Assembly: GCF_014208105.1 (NCBI RefSeq)
Contig: NZ_JACHMQ010000001.1
Location: 2,480,001-2,544,000 of the forward strand
DNA length: 64,000 nucleotides
Source: Actinomadura coerulea
GTDB taxonomy: Bacteria; Actinomycetota; Actinomycetes; Streptosporangiales; Streptosporangiaceae
Reading direction: 5' to 3'
The translations under genes were made by a program, and so were the position numbers. The notes below the pieces were generated by a model. That model worked only from the letters and a program-made list of their open reading frames with translations, had not been told where the DNA came from and ran no database searches. Position 1 is the stretch's first letter. Each line of letters begins with the position of its first letter. Below are positions 47,535 to 55,567 of the stretch, piece by piece.

Positions 47535-48203
47535 TCAGGCCGCCCTGGAGCCGGCGGGATGGTCCGAGGCGCCTGCGACGTCCGCCGCGAGGAGCTCTTC
47601 CAGCACCACCAGGTTCCCCTTCCGGGCGGCGTCGAGGAAGGCCGCGAGGAGCCGCCGGTGCTCGCCGGCGCCGATCGGCTCGTGCCGGGCGGTGCCCAGG
47701 TGCCTGCGGCCGCGGCTCACCAACTGGCGGACGCAGACCGGGCTGACCTGGATGATCTCGGCGATCCGCTCGTAGGGGTAGACGAAGGCCTCGCGCAGGA
47801 CGTAGGCCGCCCGCTGAGCCGGGGTGAGCTTCTCCACCAGCATCAGCAGGGCGTGTCCGAGCGCCTCCTCCCGTTCGACCCCGACGGCGGGATCGGCGCC
47901 GGGGTCGACGGGCTCGGGCAGCCCGGCCCCCAGGGGCGTCACGCTGCGGACGCGGGCGGACCGCGCGATGTTGAGGGCCAGCCGGGTCGTGATCAGAGCC
48001 AGGAAGGCCGCCGGGTTGCCGATCTCCGAACGCTCGGTCCGCTGCCAGCGCAGCCAGGTCTCCTGGACGACGTCCTCGGCCTCGGCGGGGTCGGCGAGCG
48101 TCCGGTGGGCGATGCCGAACAGGCGTCCCCTCACCTCGACGAACGCGGCGGCGGCCCGGTCGAGCGAGCCCGCCCGGTCTCGTTCTCCAAGAAGAATGCT
48201 CAT
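47535..48203 (-). CDS. ECF sigma factor, probably ECF41/SigJ type, C-terminally truncated
   Basis: A 222-residue sigma-70 family ECF factor. Region 2 (about 20-90, AEDVVQETWLRWQ) and region 4 (about 120-180, VREAFVYPYERIAEIIQVSPVCVRQLVSRGR-like) are complete. The following stretch (FLDAARKGNLVVLEELL) is the start of the SnoaL-like extension that regulates ECF41 factors, but the protein ends about 25 residues into it rather than about 100. Loss of that domain changes activity in studied ECF41 proteins. The genes upstream on the same strand form a likely target operon with a matching promoter. Confidence 0.82.
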   Translation of the reverse strand: MSILLGERDRAGSLDRAAAAFVEVRGRLFGIAHRTLADPAEAEDVVQETWLRWQRTERSEIGNPAAFLALITTRLALNIARSARVRSVTPLGAGLPEPVDPGADPAVGVEREEALGHALLMLVEKLTPAQRAAYVLREAFVYPYERIAEIIQVSPVCVRQLVSRGRRHLGTARHEPIGAGEHRRLLAAFLDAARKGNLVVLEELLAADVAGASDHPAGSRAA

Positions 48204-48539
48204 TCCAGCCCAAGCGGTGGCGGCATTTCGCGCGCCGATCCCCGGTCAGGCGGGTGATCGCCGTGCCGCGCGGTTCTCATGCATTCACCATCTCGCGTGT
48301 CGCGTCTAACAGTGCATGACACCACGGAACGATACTAGGAAAGCCCAGCCAGGCACCTAAATCACGGGTAACGGCAGCGGAGATTCCCAGTTAGCCGAAA
48401 AGGCCGGACCTGCACTGTGCAACAGTTCCGCTTTTTAGTTTCTGGAATGGCAGGTCGTCGCCGCCTGCCGGGCTTCGCCGAGCCGCCGCGCGGCACCGGG
48501 GGCGGCCCGGCGCCGCGCGGCTCCCTCGCGGGCCGGCGC
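48204..48539. other. Intergenic region upstream of the sigma factor
   Basis: About 336 bp with lower GC between 48290 and 48460. No gene or clear promoter is recognised. Two similar words, AACAGTGCATGACA near 48309 and TGCACTGTGCAACAG near 48412, face each other and might be regulatory. Confidence 0.3.
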
Positions 48540-49265
48540 TCAGCCCTGCTCGTGGTCGGCGGCCTCGATGATGGTGGCGGCCACGGCGTCGGGCTGGGAG
48601 GCGGCGACGGCGTGCGACGCGCCGGGGATCTCCCGGGTGCCGCGCGAGGAGGCGCGGTCGGCCATGAACCGGATCGCCTCGGCCGGGATGTTGCGGTCGC
48701 TCCCGCCGAAGACGAACCACGACGGCCGGGTCCGCCAGGCCGGCTCGTCCGTCTCCAGCCCGTCGGTCAGCGCCTTCTCGGTCACCGGGCGCTGGGTCGC
48801 CGCCATCAGGGCGGCCTCGTCGGCGTCCAGGTCGGCGCAGAACTGGTGGTGGTACTTCTCCTCGTCGATCCGGAACTCGTTGCCGCCGGACCCGACCGGG
48901 TAGGCCACCAGCGCCTCACCGAGCGTGCTGCCCTCGAACTTGCCCGACAGCTGGAGGGCGCTCTCACCGGGGTCGGGGGTGAAGGCGCCGACGTAGACCA
49001 GGGAGCGGACGGCCGGCTCGCCGGCCGCCGCCTGGCTGATCACCATGCCGGCGTAGGAGTGGCCGACGAGGACGACCGGCCGGTCGACGGCGCGGATCAC
49101 GTCCCGGACATAGACGGCGTCGCCCGCCAGGTCGCGCAGCGGGTTGGCCGCCGCGACGGCGCGCAGCCCGCGGCCGTGCAGGCGCTGGATGACGCGGTTC
49201 CAGCTGGCCGACTCGGCGAAGGCTCCGTGGACGAGGACGACGACGGGCTTCTCGGAGGTGCTCAT
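48540..49265 (-). CDS. Alpha/beta hydrolase (EstA-like)
   Basis: A 241-residue single-domain hydrolase. The oxyanion segment VVLVHGAFAES is at 8-18, the nucleophile elbow GHSYAG at about 68-73 and a C-terminal His in PGASHAVAAS. The set of motifs matches the small salicylate-esterase/haloperoxidase-like group. Its start overlaps the stop of the upstream lipase gene by 4 bp (ATGA), so the two hydrolases are coupled. Substrate unknown. Confidence 0.9.
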   Translation of the reverse strand: MSTSEKPVVVLVHGAFAESASWNRVIQRLHGRGLRAVAAANPLRDLAGDAVYVRDVIRAVDRPVVLVGHSYAGMVISQAAAGEPAVRSLVYVGAFTPDPGESALQLSGKFEGSTLGEALVAYPVGSGGNEFRIDEEKYHHQFCADLDADEAALMAATQRPVTEKALTDGLETDEPAWRTRPSWFVFGGSDRNIPAEAIRFMADRASSRGTREIPGASHAVAASQPDAVAATIIEAADHEQG

Positions 49266-50224
49266 GATGTTCCCTTTCCGGTGTGCACAGCGGTCCTGAC
49301 GACCGCGATGGCTTGGGCGGTGGCCGCCCGGGCGGCGTGGGTATCGCGGACGGGGTCGAGCATCATGAAGTCGTGGAGCGTGCCGTTGTAGCGGACGCTG
49401 GTGGTGGGGACGCCCGCCTCGGTGAGGCGGCGGGCGTAGGCCTCGCCCTCGTCGCGCAGGACGTCGTTCTCGTCCACGATGACCAGGGCGGGCGGCAGGC
49501 CGGCCAGGTCGCCCAGGGTGGCGCGCAGAGGTGAGGCTGTGATCTCGTCGCGCTCCTCCGGGCTGGTGGTGTAGGCGTCCCAGAACCAGGCCATGGCCTT
49601 GGCGGTCAGGTGCGGTCCGTCCGCGAACTCGCGGTAGCTGGCGGTGTCCTGGGCGGCGTCGGTGACCGGGTAGTACAGCGACTGGTGCACGAAGTGGACG
49701 TCGCGGCGCCGTTTGGCCAGGATCGCCAGGGCGGCGGCCATGTTGCCGCCCACCGAGTCACCCGCCACCGCCATGCGGGACGCGTCGAGTCCTTCGGCCG
49801 CGCCGTCGCCGGTGATCCACTGCGCGGCGGCGTAGGCCTGCTCGATCGCCACCGGGTAGCGGGCCTCGGGCGAGCGGTCGTACTCCACGAACGCCACAGC
49901 GACACCGGCGCCGGTCGCCAGTTCGCGGACCAGGCGGTCGTGGGTGCCCGCATTGCCCAGGACCCATCCGCCACCATGGACGTAAAGGACCACCGGCAGC
50001 GTCCCGGGCGTGTCAGGCGGCCTGACCAGGCGCACCCGCACGTCCCCCGCCCCGGCTGGGACCGTCAGCCACTTCTCTTGCACTTCGGGCATCTCGACCG
50101 GGCCGGACTGGACGTCGTCCAGCAGCTTGCGCGCGCCCTCCACACCCCGCTCGTACAGCAGCGGCGGCTTGGCGGCGGCTTCGGCGAACTCCTGCGCCGC
50201 CGGTTCCAGAACGTGCCTGCTCAT
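49262..50224 (-). CDS. Alpha/beta hydrolase of the hormone-sensitive lipase (GDXG) family
   Basis: A 320-residue esterase. The oxyanion motif HGGGW and the nucleophile motif GDSVGG are both present; the Asp and His of the triad are expected in VDENDVLRDEGEAY and GTLHDF. No signal peptide. Both ends overlap neighbours by 4 bp, giving a coupled run CDGSH-lipase-hydrolase. Part of the probable ECF41-controlled operon. Confidence 0.92.
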   Translation of the reverse strand: MSRHVLEPAAQEFAEAAAKPPLLYERGVEGARKLLDDVQSGPVEMPEVQEKWLTVPAGAGDVRVRLVRPPDTPGTLPVVLYVHGGGWVLGNAGTHDRLVRELATGAGVAVAFVEYDRSPEARYPVAIEQAYAAAQWITGDGAAEGLDASRMAVAGDSVGGNMAAALAILAKRRRDVHFVHQSLYYPVTDAAQDTASYREFADGPHLTAKAMAWFWDAYTTSPEERDEITASPLRATLGDLAGLPPALVIVDENDVLRDEGEAYARRLTEAGVPTTSVRYNGTLHDFMMLDPVRDTHAARAATAQAIAVVRTAVHTGKGTS

Positions 50225-50385
50225 GCTTTCCTCCCCTTCTCGGTGGTGCCCCCGTCACCGGCCGGGCGGGGCTCTGCGCCGGGCCCGGCCTCACGGAAGC
50301 CGATCTCTCGGTGGGTTCCGTCGCACAGCGGCTTGGCCGCCGAACGGCCGCAGCGGCACAGCGCGTAGGTGTCCTCGGTGGCCAT
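50221..50385 (-). CDS. Short CDGSH iron-sulfur protein
   Basis: A 54-residue frame from ATG at 50383-50385, ending by a 4-bp overlap with the lipase start. It contains the CDGSH cluster motif as LCRCGRSAAKPLCDGTH (Cys-Cys-Cys-His), which binds a [2Fe-2S] cluster. The sequence upstream in this frame (EPPEGDALTWQTGD) looks like the usual lead-in of the domain, but no start codon with a ribosome site was found there, so the gene may be 5' truncated. It follows the eroded epimerase gene. Confidence 0.65.
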   Translation of the reverse strand: MATEDTYALCRCGRSAAKPLCDGTHREIGFREAGPGAEPRPAGDGGTTEKGRKA

Positions 50386-50428
50386 GGCGTCGCCGGTCTG
50401 CCAGGTCAGCGCGTCGCCCTCGGGCGGT

Positions 50429-50623
50429 TCACGCGGCGTCGCCGGCCGGCCGGTCGGCGTACTCGATCTCGCCGAGGGTCGCGGCGCCGTCGTCCGGGAC
50501 GAGGTCGCGCTCCCGCATCTCGGCCCCGAAGTAGTGCGCGGGCGGGTCGGCGAGCACCTCGCGGGGTCTCGCCACGACCTTGGCCCCGATCAGTCCGGTA
50601 CCGCCAACGATCACGATCTTCAT
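50429..50623 (-). pseudogene. Internally deleted NAD(P)-binding epimerase remnant
   Basis: ATG at 50621-50623 opens a 64-codon frame. The first 17 residues (MKIVIVGGTGLIGAKVV) are the Rossmann start of an NmrA-type SDR. The rest (DPPAHYFGAEMRERDLVPDD, then GEIEYADRP) looks like the C-terminus of that family. The middle, about 180-200 residues, is absent without a frameshift. It is first behind an ECF41-like promoter, which fits since epimerases are classic ECF41 targets. Confidence 0.55.
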
Positions 50624-50673
50624 GGAATGCCTTCCTTATCCCCGGACGCCGGTTCCGCCCGGTCACCAGCTAA

Positions 50674-50700
50674 GACAGGGAACTCGTCCGGCCTGTGACA
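50674..50700 (-). promoter_or_regulatory. ECF41-like promoter
   Basis: Minus-strand TGTCACA (plus 50694-50700) and TGTC (plus 50674-50677) are 16 nt apart, close to the ECF41 consensus TGTCACA-N16-CGTC as I recall it. It lies 51 bp upstream of the epimerase remnant and points into the epimerase-CDGSH-hydrolase run. Confidence 0.5.
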
Positions 50701-50812
50701 GCTCCGGGAGAAACGGCGGAACCGGCCGAATATCGCGATCACTGTCACGGCCGGACCGTCTCGCTTGTCTTTCTCAGCGGAAACGGACTCATGGAGAGAC
50801 GGGAGAGAGACA

Positions 50813-52327
50813 GTGCCCCCAGAAGGTGCTCGGTGCCGGATCCGGGTCCGGATGACCGCTCGGGCGATCGACGAGCCGCACCGTTCCGCGAGCCCGCTGG
50901 AGCTGCTGTTCGACCTGACGTTCGTGGTGGCGGTGGCGGCCGTCACGGCGCGGTACGCCCACCACGTGGCCGACGGGCACGCCCTCACCGGGCTCGTGCC
51001 GTTCCTCCAGGTCTTCTTCGCGGTGTGGTGGGCGTGGATGAACTTCACCTGGTTCGCCTCGTCGTACGACACCGACGACGTCCCCTACCGGCTGCTGACC
51101 ATGGTGCAGATGGCCGGGGTCCTGGTCATCGCCGCGGGCGTGCCGGCGGCGGACGGCCGCTCCGACTACCGCGCCGTCGCGATCGGCTACCTGGTCATGC
51201 GGACCGCCCTCGTCGCGCAGTGGCTGCGGGCGGGGGCCGAGGACCCGGCTGGCCGCCGCACCGCGCTGCGCTACGCCCTCGGCATCGCCGTCGCGCAGGC
51301 GGGATGGATCCTCTGGATCGTCGCGGCGGAGGCGGGCGCCCTGCCCTCCTCGGCGCAGGTGTCGTGCTTCGCTCTCCTGGCCGTCCTGGAGCTCGCGGTG
51401 CCGCGGTGGGCGGAACGGGCCGCGCCCACCGCCTGGCACCCGCACCACATCGCCGAGCGCTACGGCCTGTTCACGCTCATCCTCTTCGGGGAGAGCGTCC
51501 TCGCCGCGTCCAGCGGCGTCGGCAGTGCGCTCGACGAGGCCGGGCCCGGCCGGCCTCTCATCGTCGTCGCCGGATCGGGCCTCGTCCTGCTGTTCTCCCT
51601 CTGGTGGCTGTACTTCCTCGCGCCCGCGGGCGACGGGCTCGACGGCCGCCGCCACCTCTCCTACCTCTGGGGCTACGGCCACTACGGGATCTTCGCCGGC
51701 CTGGCCGTCCTCGGCGCCGGGCTGGAGGTGGCCGTCGAGCAGACGGGGCACGGTCTACGGGCGTCGCCCCTCGCGATCTGCTACGCCGTGGCGGTCCCGA
51801 CCGCGGTGTTCGTCCTGCTGCTCTGGATCGTCCACAGGCCCCTGCTGGCCGAGCCGGTCCCGCGTCCGGCGGTGGCGCTGTGCGGGGCCGCCGCCGTCCT
51901 GCTCCTGCCGCTCGCGGCGCCGCGGGCCGGTACCGTCCCGGTCGTCGCGGGCATCGCCGCCGTCTGCGCCCTGATGGCCGGCGTGACCGTCGCCCTGGGC
52001 ACCGGAGAAAAGGGGGCCCGACCACGGCCGGAACCCCTTTCAGAGAATGTGGCGCCGGCGCCGCGGCCGGCACGGGGGTCCTCACGCGATGCGGGTCAGG
52101 TCTCCCAGAAGGCCCGGGTGGGGCACACGCGGGCGCCTTCCGAGGGGCCGGAACGGACCGGTCCCTCGAAAGGCGCTCCTGGCACGTCCTCCGCCTTCAG
52201 CGGAGGAGGGGATGGCGTCGGATCACCGGCAGCCGTTCCCAGAGCCGTCCGAGCCCGAACGTCCTTCCGGCGTCGGCGAGCGCGGCGGAGATCAGCATGG
52301 CGGCGTAGATCCAGTGCATGTCCATGA
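50813..52327 (+). CDS. LtrA (low temperature requirement A) family membrane protein, with over-long C-terminus
   Basis: The first about 400 residues contain some twelve hydrophobic helices and the LtrA markers: SPLELLFDLTFVVAVAAVT near the start, YRLLTMVQMAGVLV, and ERYGLFTLILFGESVLA with HPHHIAERY. Function of the family is poorly known. GTG at 50813 follows GGGAGAGAGA. The final 100 residues are Arg/Pro/Ser-rich, unlike the family, and the frame overlaps the convergent doxX gene by 130 bp. An AAAAGGGGG run near 52010 is where a frameshift could have abolished the normal stop. Confidence 0.8.
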   Translation: MPPEGARCRIRVRMTARAIDEPHRSASPLELLFDLTFVVAVAAVTARYAHHVADGHALTGLVPFLQVFFAVWWAWMNFTWFASSYDTDDVPYRLLTMVQMAGVLVIAAGVPAADGRSDYRAVAIGYLVMRTALVAQWLRAGAEDPAGRRTALRYALGIAVAQAGWILWIVAAEAGALPSSAQVSCFALLAVLELAVPRWAERAAPTAWHPHHIAERYGLFTLILFGESVLAASSGVGSALDEAGPGRPLIVVAGSGLVLLFSLWWLYFLAPAGDGLDGRRHLSYLWGYGHYGIFAGLAVLGAGLEVAVEQTGHGLRASPLAICYAVAVPTAVFVLLLWIVHRPLLAEPVPRPAVALCGAAAVLLLPLAAPRAGTVPVVAGIAAVCALMAGVTVALGTGEKGARPRPEPLSENVAPAPRPARGSSRDAGQVSQKARVGHTRAPSEGPERTGPSKGAPGTSSAFSGGGDGVGSPAAVPRAVRARTSFRRRRARRRSAWRRRSSACP

Positions 52328-52718
52328 AGGGATTGGCGTCCGGCCACAGGGACGCCGCCCACAGCATGACGAGGAGGACGGTGCCGCCGATCGCGGCGAG
52401 GCGGAGGCAGATCCCGAGGAGCAGCGCGGCGCCGAGGCCGCCGAGCCCGAACATGAACAGGGCGTCGACCCAGACCTTCCCCGCCATCGCGTGGAAGACC
52501 TCCTTGAACGGGCCCTCGGCGTGGCTGAGAAAGCCCTCGGACGGCGAGACGCCGGCCAGCCAGCCCTTCTCCGTGGGCTTGCCGAGACCGAAGAGCTTGT
52601 CGACGAAGGCCCAGAGAAAGGTCCAGCCCAGAAAGAGCCGTCCTGTCGCGAGGGCGTAACGGGCCGGGTGTTCGGTCGCCACGGCCGACGGGGGCCGCAG
52701 GGGGGTCTCTACGGACAT
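52197..52718 (-). CDS. DoxX-family membrane protein
   Basis: A 173-residue protein with four predicted helices (about 24-45, 88-108, 110-125, 135-150) and the family features ATGRLFLGWTFLWAFVDKLFGLG and FMFGLGGLGAALLLGI. Relatives include the DoxD thiosulfate:quinone oxidoreductase subunit and proteins linked to thiol redox stress. It lies downstream of the NsrR-flavohaemoglobin operon on the same strand but has its own AT-rich palindrome, so it may be nitric-oxide or redox controlled. Confidence 0.87.
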   Translation of the reverse strand: MSVETPLRPPSAVATEHPARYALATGRLFLGWTFLWAFVDKLFGLGKPTEKGWLAGVSPSEGFLSHAEGPFKEVFHAMAGKVWVDALFMFGLGGLGAALLLGICLRLAAIGGTVLLVMLWAASLWPDANPFMDMHWIYAAMLISAALADAGRTFGLGRLWERLPVIRRHPLLR

Positions 52719-52742
52719 GGGGAGTCCTTGGGGCGGGGGGAC

Positions 52743-52769
52743 TATTGATAGTTAAGTTTCCTATCAATA
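52743..52769. promoter_or_regulatory. AT-rich operator upstream of doxX
   Basis: TATTGATAG (52743-52751) and CTATCAATA (52761-52769) are a perfect 9-bp inverted repeat with a 9-nt spacer, 25 bp before the doxX start. Binding protein unknown; an Rrf2 or MarR/TetR factor is plausible. Confidence 0.6.
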
Positions 52770-52790
52770 AGCCGTCTTGGCAAGCCGCTT

Positions 52791-53984
52791 TCAGCCGCCT
52801 GTGTTCCACAGGTCGGGCCCGAAGACCTCGTAGTGGACGCGTTCGTCCGAGACTCCGGCTTCGGCCAGTCCGCGCCGGACCTCGCGCATGAACGGGATCG
52901 GACCGCACATGAAGACACGGGCCTTGGGCGGCAGCGGCAGCCGAGCGACCTCGATCCGGCCTGGCCTGGCGTCCCGGCTCCCGTCCACGTCCTCGTACCA
53001 GGTCAGCTGCCGGAAGTCGGTCATCCTGGCGCCCGCCTCCGCGATCTGGCGCCGCAGGGCGTGGGTGCGGACGCTCCGGTCGGCGTGCACGGCGAGGACG
53101 GGGCGGTCCGGCCGCTCGGCGGCCAGGTGGTCGATCATCGCGGCGACCGGGGTGATGCCGATCCCCGCGCTGACCAGGACGAGAGGGGCGTCGTCGTCCT
53201 CCACCACCACGTCACCGAAGGGCGGGGAGAGCTCCACCACGTCGCCGGCGCCGACGTGCTCGAACAGGAACGTCGAGACGGCGCCGTCGGGGGCCGCGCC
53301 GTCGCCCCGCACCCGCCGCAGCGTGATCTGCACGGTGCCCCCGGCCGCTCGCGACAGCGTGTACTGGCGGGGCTGGCGCAACCCGTCCGGCAGCGTGACC
53401 GCGAGGGAGACGTACTGGCCCGGCCGGTGCGCGGGCACCGTGCCGCCGTCGGCGGGGGCGAGAACGAGGGAGACGGTGTCCTCGGCCTCGTCCCGCCGCT
53501 CGGTGACGTGCCACGGCCGGAACGGCGCCGCCGGGTCGCAGGAGGCGTCCTGGTACAGGCGGGCCTCCTCCGCGATCAGCAGCGTCGCGAAGAGCCAGTA
53601 CACCTCGGACCAGGCCGCGTGCACCTGCGGCGTCACCGCGTCGCCGAGCACCTTGGCGACCGCGTCCATCAGGTGCCGGCCCACGATCGTGTACTGCTCG
53701 GGGCGGATGCCGAGCGAGGCGTGCTTGTGCGCGATCCGCGAGAGGATCTGCTGGAAGGGAATGGACGACCGCTCCGTCACCAGGTGCCCGGCGAACGCGG
53801 CCACCGAGCCGGCCAGGGCGCGGCGCTGCTCGCCGTTGGCCTGGTTGCCCTGGTTGAACAGGTGCCGCAGCTCGGGGTGCGCGGCGAACATCGCGGCGTA
53901 GAACTCGCCGGTGATCGCGGTGCCGTTGGCGGCGACGGCGGGCAGCGTGGCCCGCACGGTCTCGGCGTGGTCGGTCGAGAGCAT
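52791..53984 (-). CDS. hmp: Flavohaemoglobin (nitric oxide dioxygenase)
   Basis: A 397-residue globin-reductase. The globin part (1-140) has Phe43 (CD1) and the proximal His in IAHKHASLG (His88). The FAD domain (about 150-255) has RQYTLS and the NAD domain (about 260-395) has VSAGIGITPVAAM and FMCGPIPFM. It converts NO to nitrate with NADH and O2. ATG at 53982-53984 overlaps the regulator stop by one base (TGATG). Cotranscription with an NsrR-type gene indicates NO-inducible expression. Confidence 0.95.
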   Translation of the reverse strand: MLSTDHAETVRATLPAVAANGTAITGEFYAAMFAAHPELRHLFNQGNQANGEQRRALAGSVAAFAGHLVTERSSIPFQQILSRIAHKHASLGIRPEQYTIVGRHLMDAVAKVLGDAVTPQVHAAWSEVYWLFATLLIAEEARLYQDASCDPAAPFRPWHVTERRDEAEDTVSLVLAPADGGTVPAHRPGQYVSLAVTLPDGLRQPRQYTLSRAAGGTVQITLRRVRGDGAAPDGAVSTFLFEHVGAGDVVELSPPFGDVVVEDDDAPLVLVSAGIGITPVAAMIDHLAAERPDRPVLAVHADRSVRTHALRRQIAEAGARMTDFRQLTWYEDVDGSRDARPGRIEVARLPLPPKARVFMCGPIPFMREVRRGLAEAGVSDERVHYEVFGPDLWNTGG

Positions 53985-54448
53985 CAGAGACCCTCCTCTA
54001 CGGGGGACGGCGCGCCGGCGGACGCCGGCGGCGCCAGGGACAGCAGGACCGGTCCGGTCGGATCGGCCACCAGTTCGCGCAGCCGCACCCGGTTCAGCGA
54101 CGCCAGGAAGCCCTCCTGCGCCGCCCGCAGCGCTCCGCGCAGGCGGCAGTCGCCGCGCAGCGGGCAGGGCGGGCTGTCGCATTCGACCGCTTCGCCGGGG
54201 CCTTCCAGCACGCGGACGATCTCACCGACCGGGAGGTCGGTCACCCCGCCGGCGAGGACGACGCCGCCCCCGCGGCCACGGGTCGTGCTGACGAACCCGT
54301 CCCTGCGGAGCCGCTGGACGATCTTGGCCATGTGCTGCGGCGCCACCCGCAGGCTCTCGGCCAGTTCGGCGGCGGAGCGCCGCTCGTCGCGCGCCCCCAG
54401 CAGCATGAGCACGCGCAGGGCCAGGTCGGTCGACTGGGTCAGGTGCAC
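53984..54448 (-). CDS. nsrR: Rrf2-family nitric-oxide sensor NsrR
   Basis: A 154-residue winged-helix repressor with a predicted Fe-S cluster. Cys90, Cys95 and Cys101 match the three-Cys loop of NsrR (C93, C99, C105 in Streptomyces), and Asp8, the fourth ligand in that protein, is also present (TQSTDLALR). It precedes hmp in the same transcript. A TTTGA/TCAAA inverted element overlaps its promoter, consistent with autoregulation. Confidence 0.9.
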   Translation of the reverse strand: MHLTQSTDLALRVLMLLGARDERRSAAELAESLRVAPQHMAKIVQRLRRDGFVSTTRGRGGGVVLAGGVTDLPVGEIVRVLEGPGEAVECDSPPCPLRGDCRLRGALRAAQEGFLASLNRVRLRELVADPTGPVLLSLAPPASAGAPSPVEEGL

Positions 54449-54454
54449 GACTTG

Positions 54455-54480
54455 ATCATAATTTGAATCGGAATCTCAAA
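54455..54480 (-). promoter_or_regulatory. nsrR-hmp promoter with probable NsrR site
   Basis: A minus-strand -10-like TATGAT (plus 54455-54460) lies 6 bp before the nsrR ATG, so the mRNA would be leaderless. Directly upstream, TTTGAATCGGAATCTCAAA (54462-54480) is an imperfect AT-rich palindrome suitable for NsrR. Confidence 0.5.
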
Positions 54481-54494
54481 GTCCTATTAATCCT

Positions 54495-54510
54495 TGTGGG
54501 GATCCCCACA
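54495..54510. promoter_or_regulatory. Perfect 16-bp palindrome TGTGGGGATCCCCACA
   Basis: An uninterrupted 16-bp palindrome in the 231-bp gap between divergent nsrR and the DMT gene, beside the putative NsrR site. Either a second operator or the site controlling the transporter pair. Confidence 0.5.
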
Positions 54511-54679
54511 GTTCCGCCGCGATGGCCGTGACGTGCGGCGATGTCGCGCCCGCCGGTGGCCGCCCGCATCGGGAGGGGCCACCTCCCCGCCTTTCGGTCA
54601 TCCCTATGGGTCGGATTCGGGCACCCGGACCCGGGTAGGGGTCCGGCGCGAGAGTCACGGCGGGAAATCGTGGACGAGG

Positions 54680-55567
54680 ATGAGCCTTCTCGGGATGGGC
54701 GTCGCGGTGGTGGCGGCCTGCCTCATCGGCCTGGGGTTCGTGGCCCAGCAGCACGCGGCGTTCCAGGAGCCGTTGGGACGGATTCTGCATCCGCGCCTGC
54801 TGCTGGACCTGCTGCACAGCCGGCTGTGGCTGGCCGGCATAGCCCTGATGGTCGCCGGCCAGCTCGTCTTCGCGTTCGCGCTCGACCTCGTCGGCGTCTC
54901 CCAGGCCACGCCGGTGCTCACCGTCAACCTCGTCTTCGCTCTGATCGCCGCGCACGTGATCTACCGGGAGCCGTTCGGCGCCAGGGCGCTGCTGGGATCG
55001 CTGATGCTGACCGGCGGGGTGGCGCTGTTCCTCGGGGTCGGGCAGCCGCACGGAGGCGCACCGCCCGGCACGCTGTCGTTCCGCTGGTTGAGCGGAGCGG
55101 TCGTGCTGGTCCTCGCCGCGCTGGTCGGGGTGGCGGGAGGCCATCGGGACCTGCGCGTCCGCGCGATGCTGCTCGCCTCGGCCGCCGGGCTGCTGTTCGG
55201 GCTCCAGGACACGCTGACCCGCAGCGTCGTGCTGCTGTTCGGCACGGGCGTGGCCGACGCCTTCAGGACCTGGCAGCCCTACGGCCTGGTGTGCATCGGG
55301 GCGCTCGCCCTGCTCTTCGCGCAGAGCGCCTTCGACGCGGCGCCGCTGCGCATCTCGCTGCCCGCCAGCACGGCGGCCGAGCCGCTGACCGCGATCGCGC
55401 TGGGTGTCGCGATCTTCGGCGAGCGGATCCGGCTGTCCCCCCGTGACCTGGCCCTCGAGGCGCTGGGGCTGGCGGGCATGGTGGCGGGCATCGTCGTCCT
55501 CGGCCGGTCGCCGTATCTCGGCAAGCCGGGCGAGCTGGCGTCCCGGGACGGGGGCGGGGGCCAGTGA
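54680..55567 (+). CDS. DMT-family transporter
   Basis: A 295-residue membrane protein with nine or ten predicted helices in the two-repeat DMT layout, including VSQATPVLTVNLVFALIAAH and PASTAAEPLTAIALGVAIFG. The frame is open 62 codons upstream; ATG at 54680 starts the first helix and has GACGAGG close by. It overlaps the next transporter gene by 4 bp (GTGA), so the two are coupled and may form a heterodimer, as in some DMT pairs. Substrate unknown. Confidence 0.85.
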   Translation: MSLLGMGVAVVAACLIGLGFVAQQHAAFQEPLGRILHPRLLLDLLHSRLWLAGIALMVAGQLVFAFALDLVGVSQATPVLTVNLVFALIAAHVIYREPFGARALLGSLMLTGGVALFLGVGQPHGGAPPGTLSFRWLSGAVVLVLAALVGVAGGHRDLRVRAMLLASAAGLLFGLQDTLTRSVVLLFGTGVADAFRTWQPYGLVCIGALALLFAQSAFDAAPLRISLPASTAAEPLTAIALGVAIFGERIRLSPRDLALEALGLAGMVAGIVVLGRSPYLGKPGELASRDGGGGQ

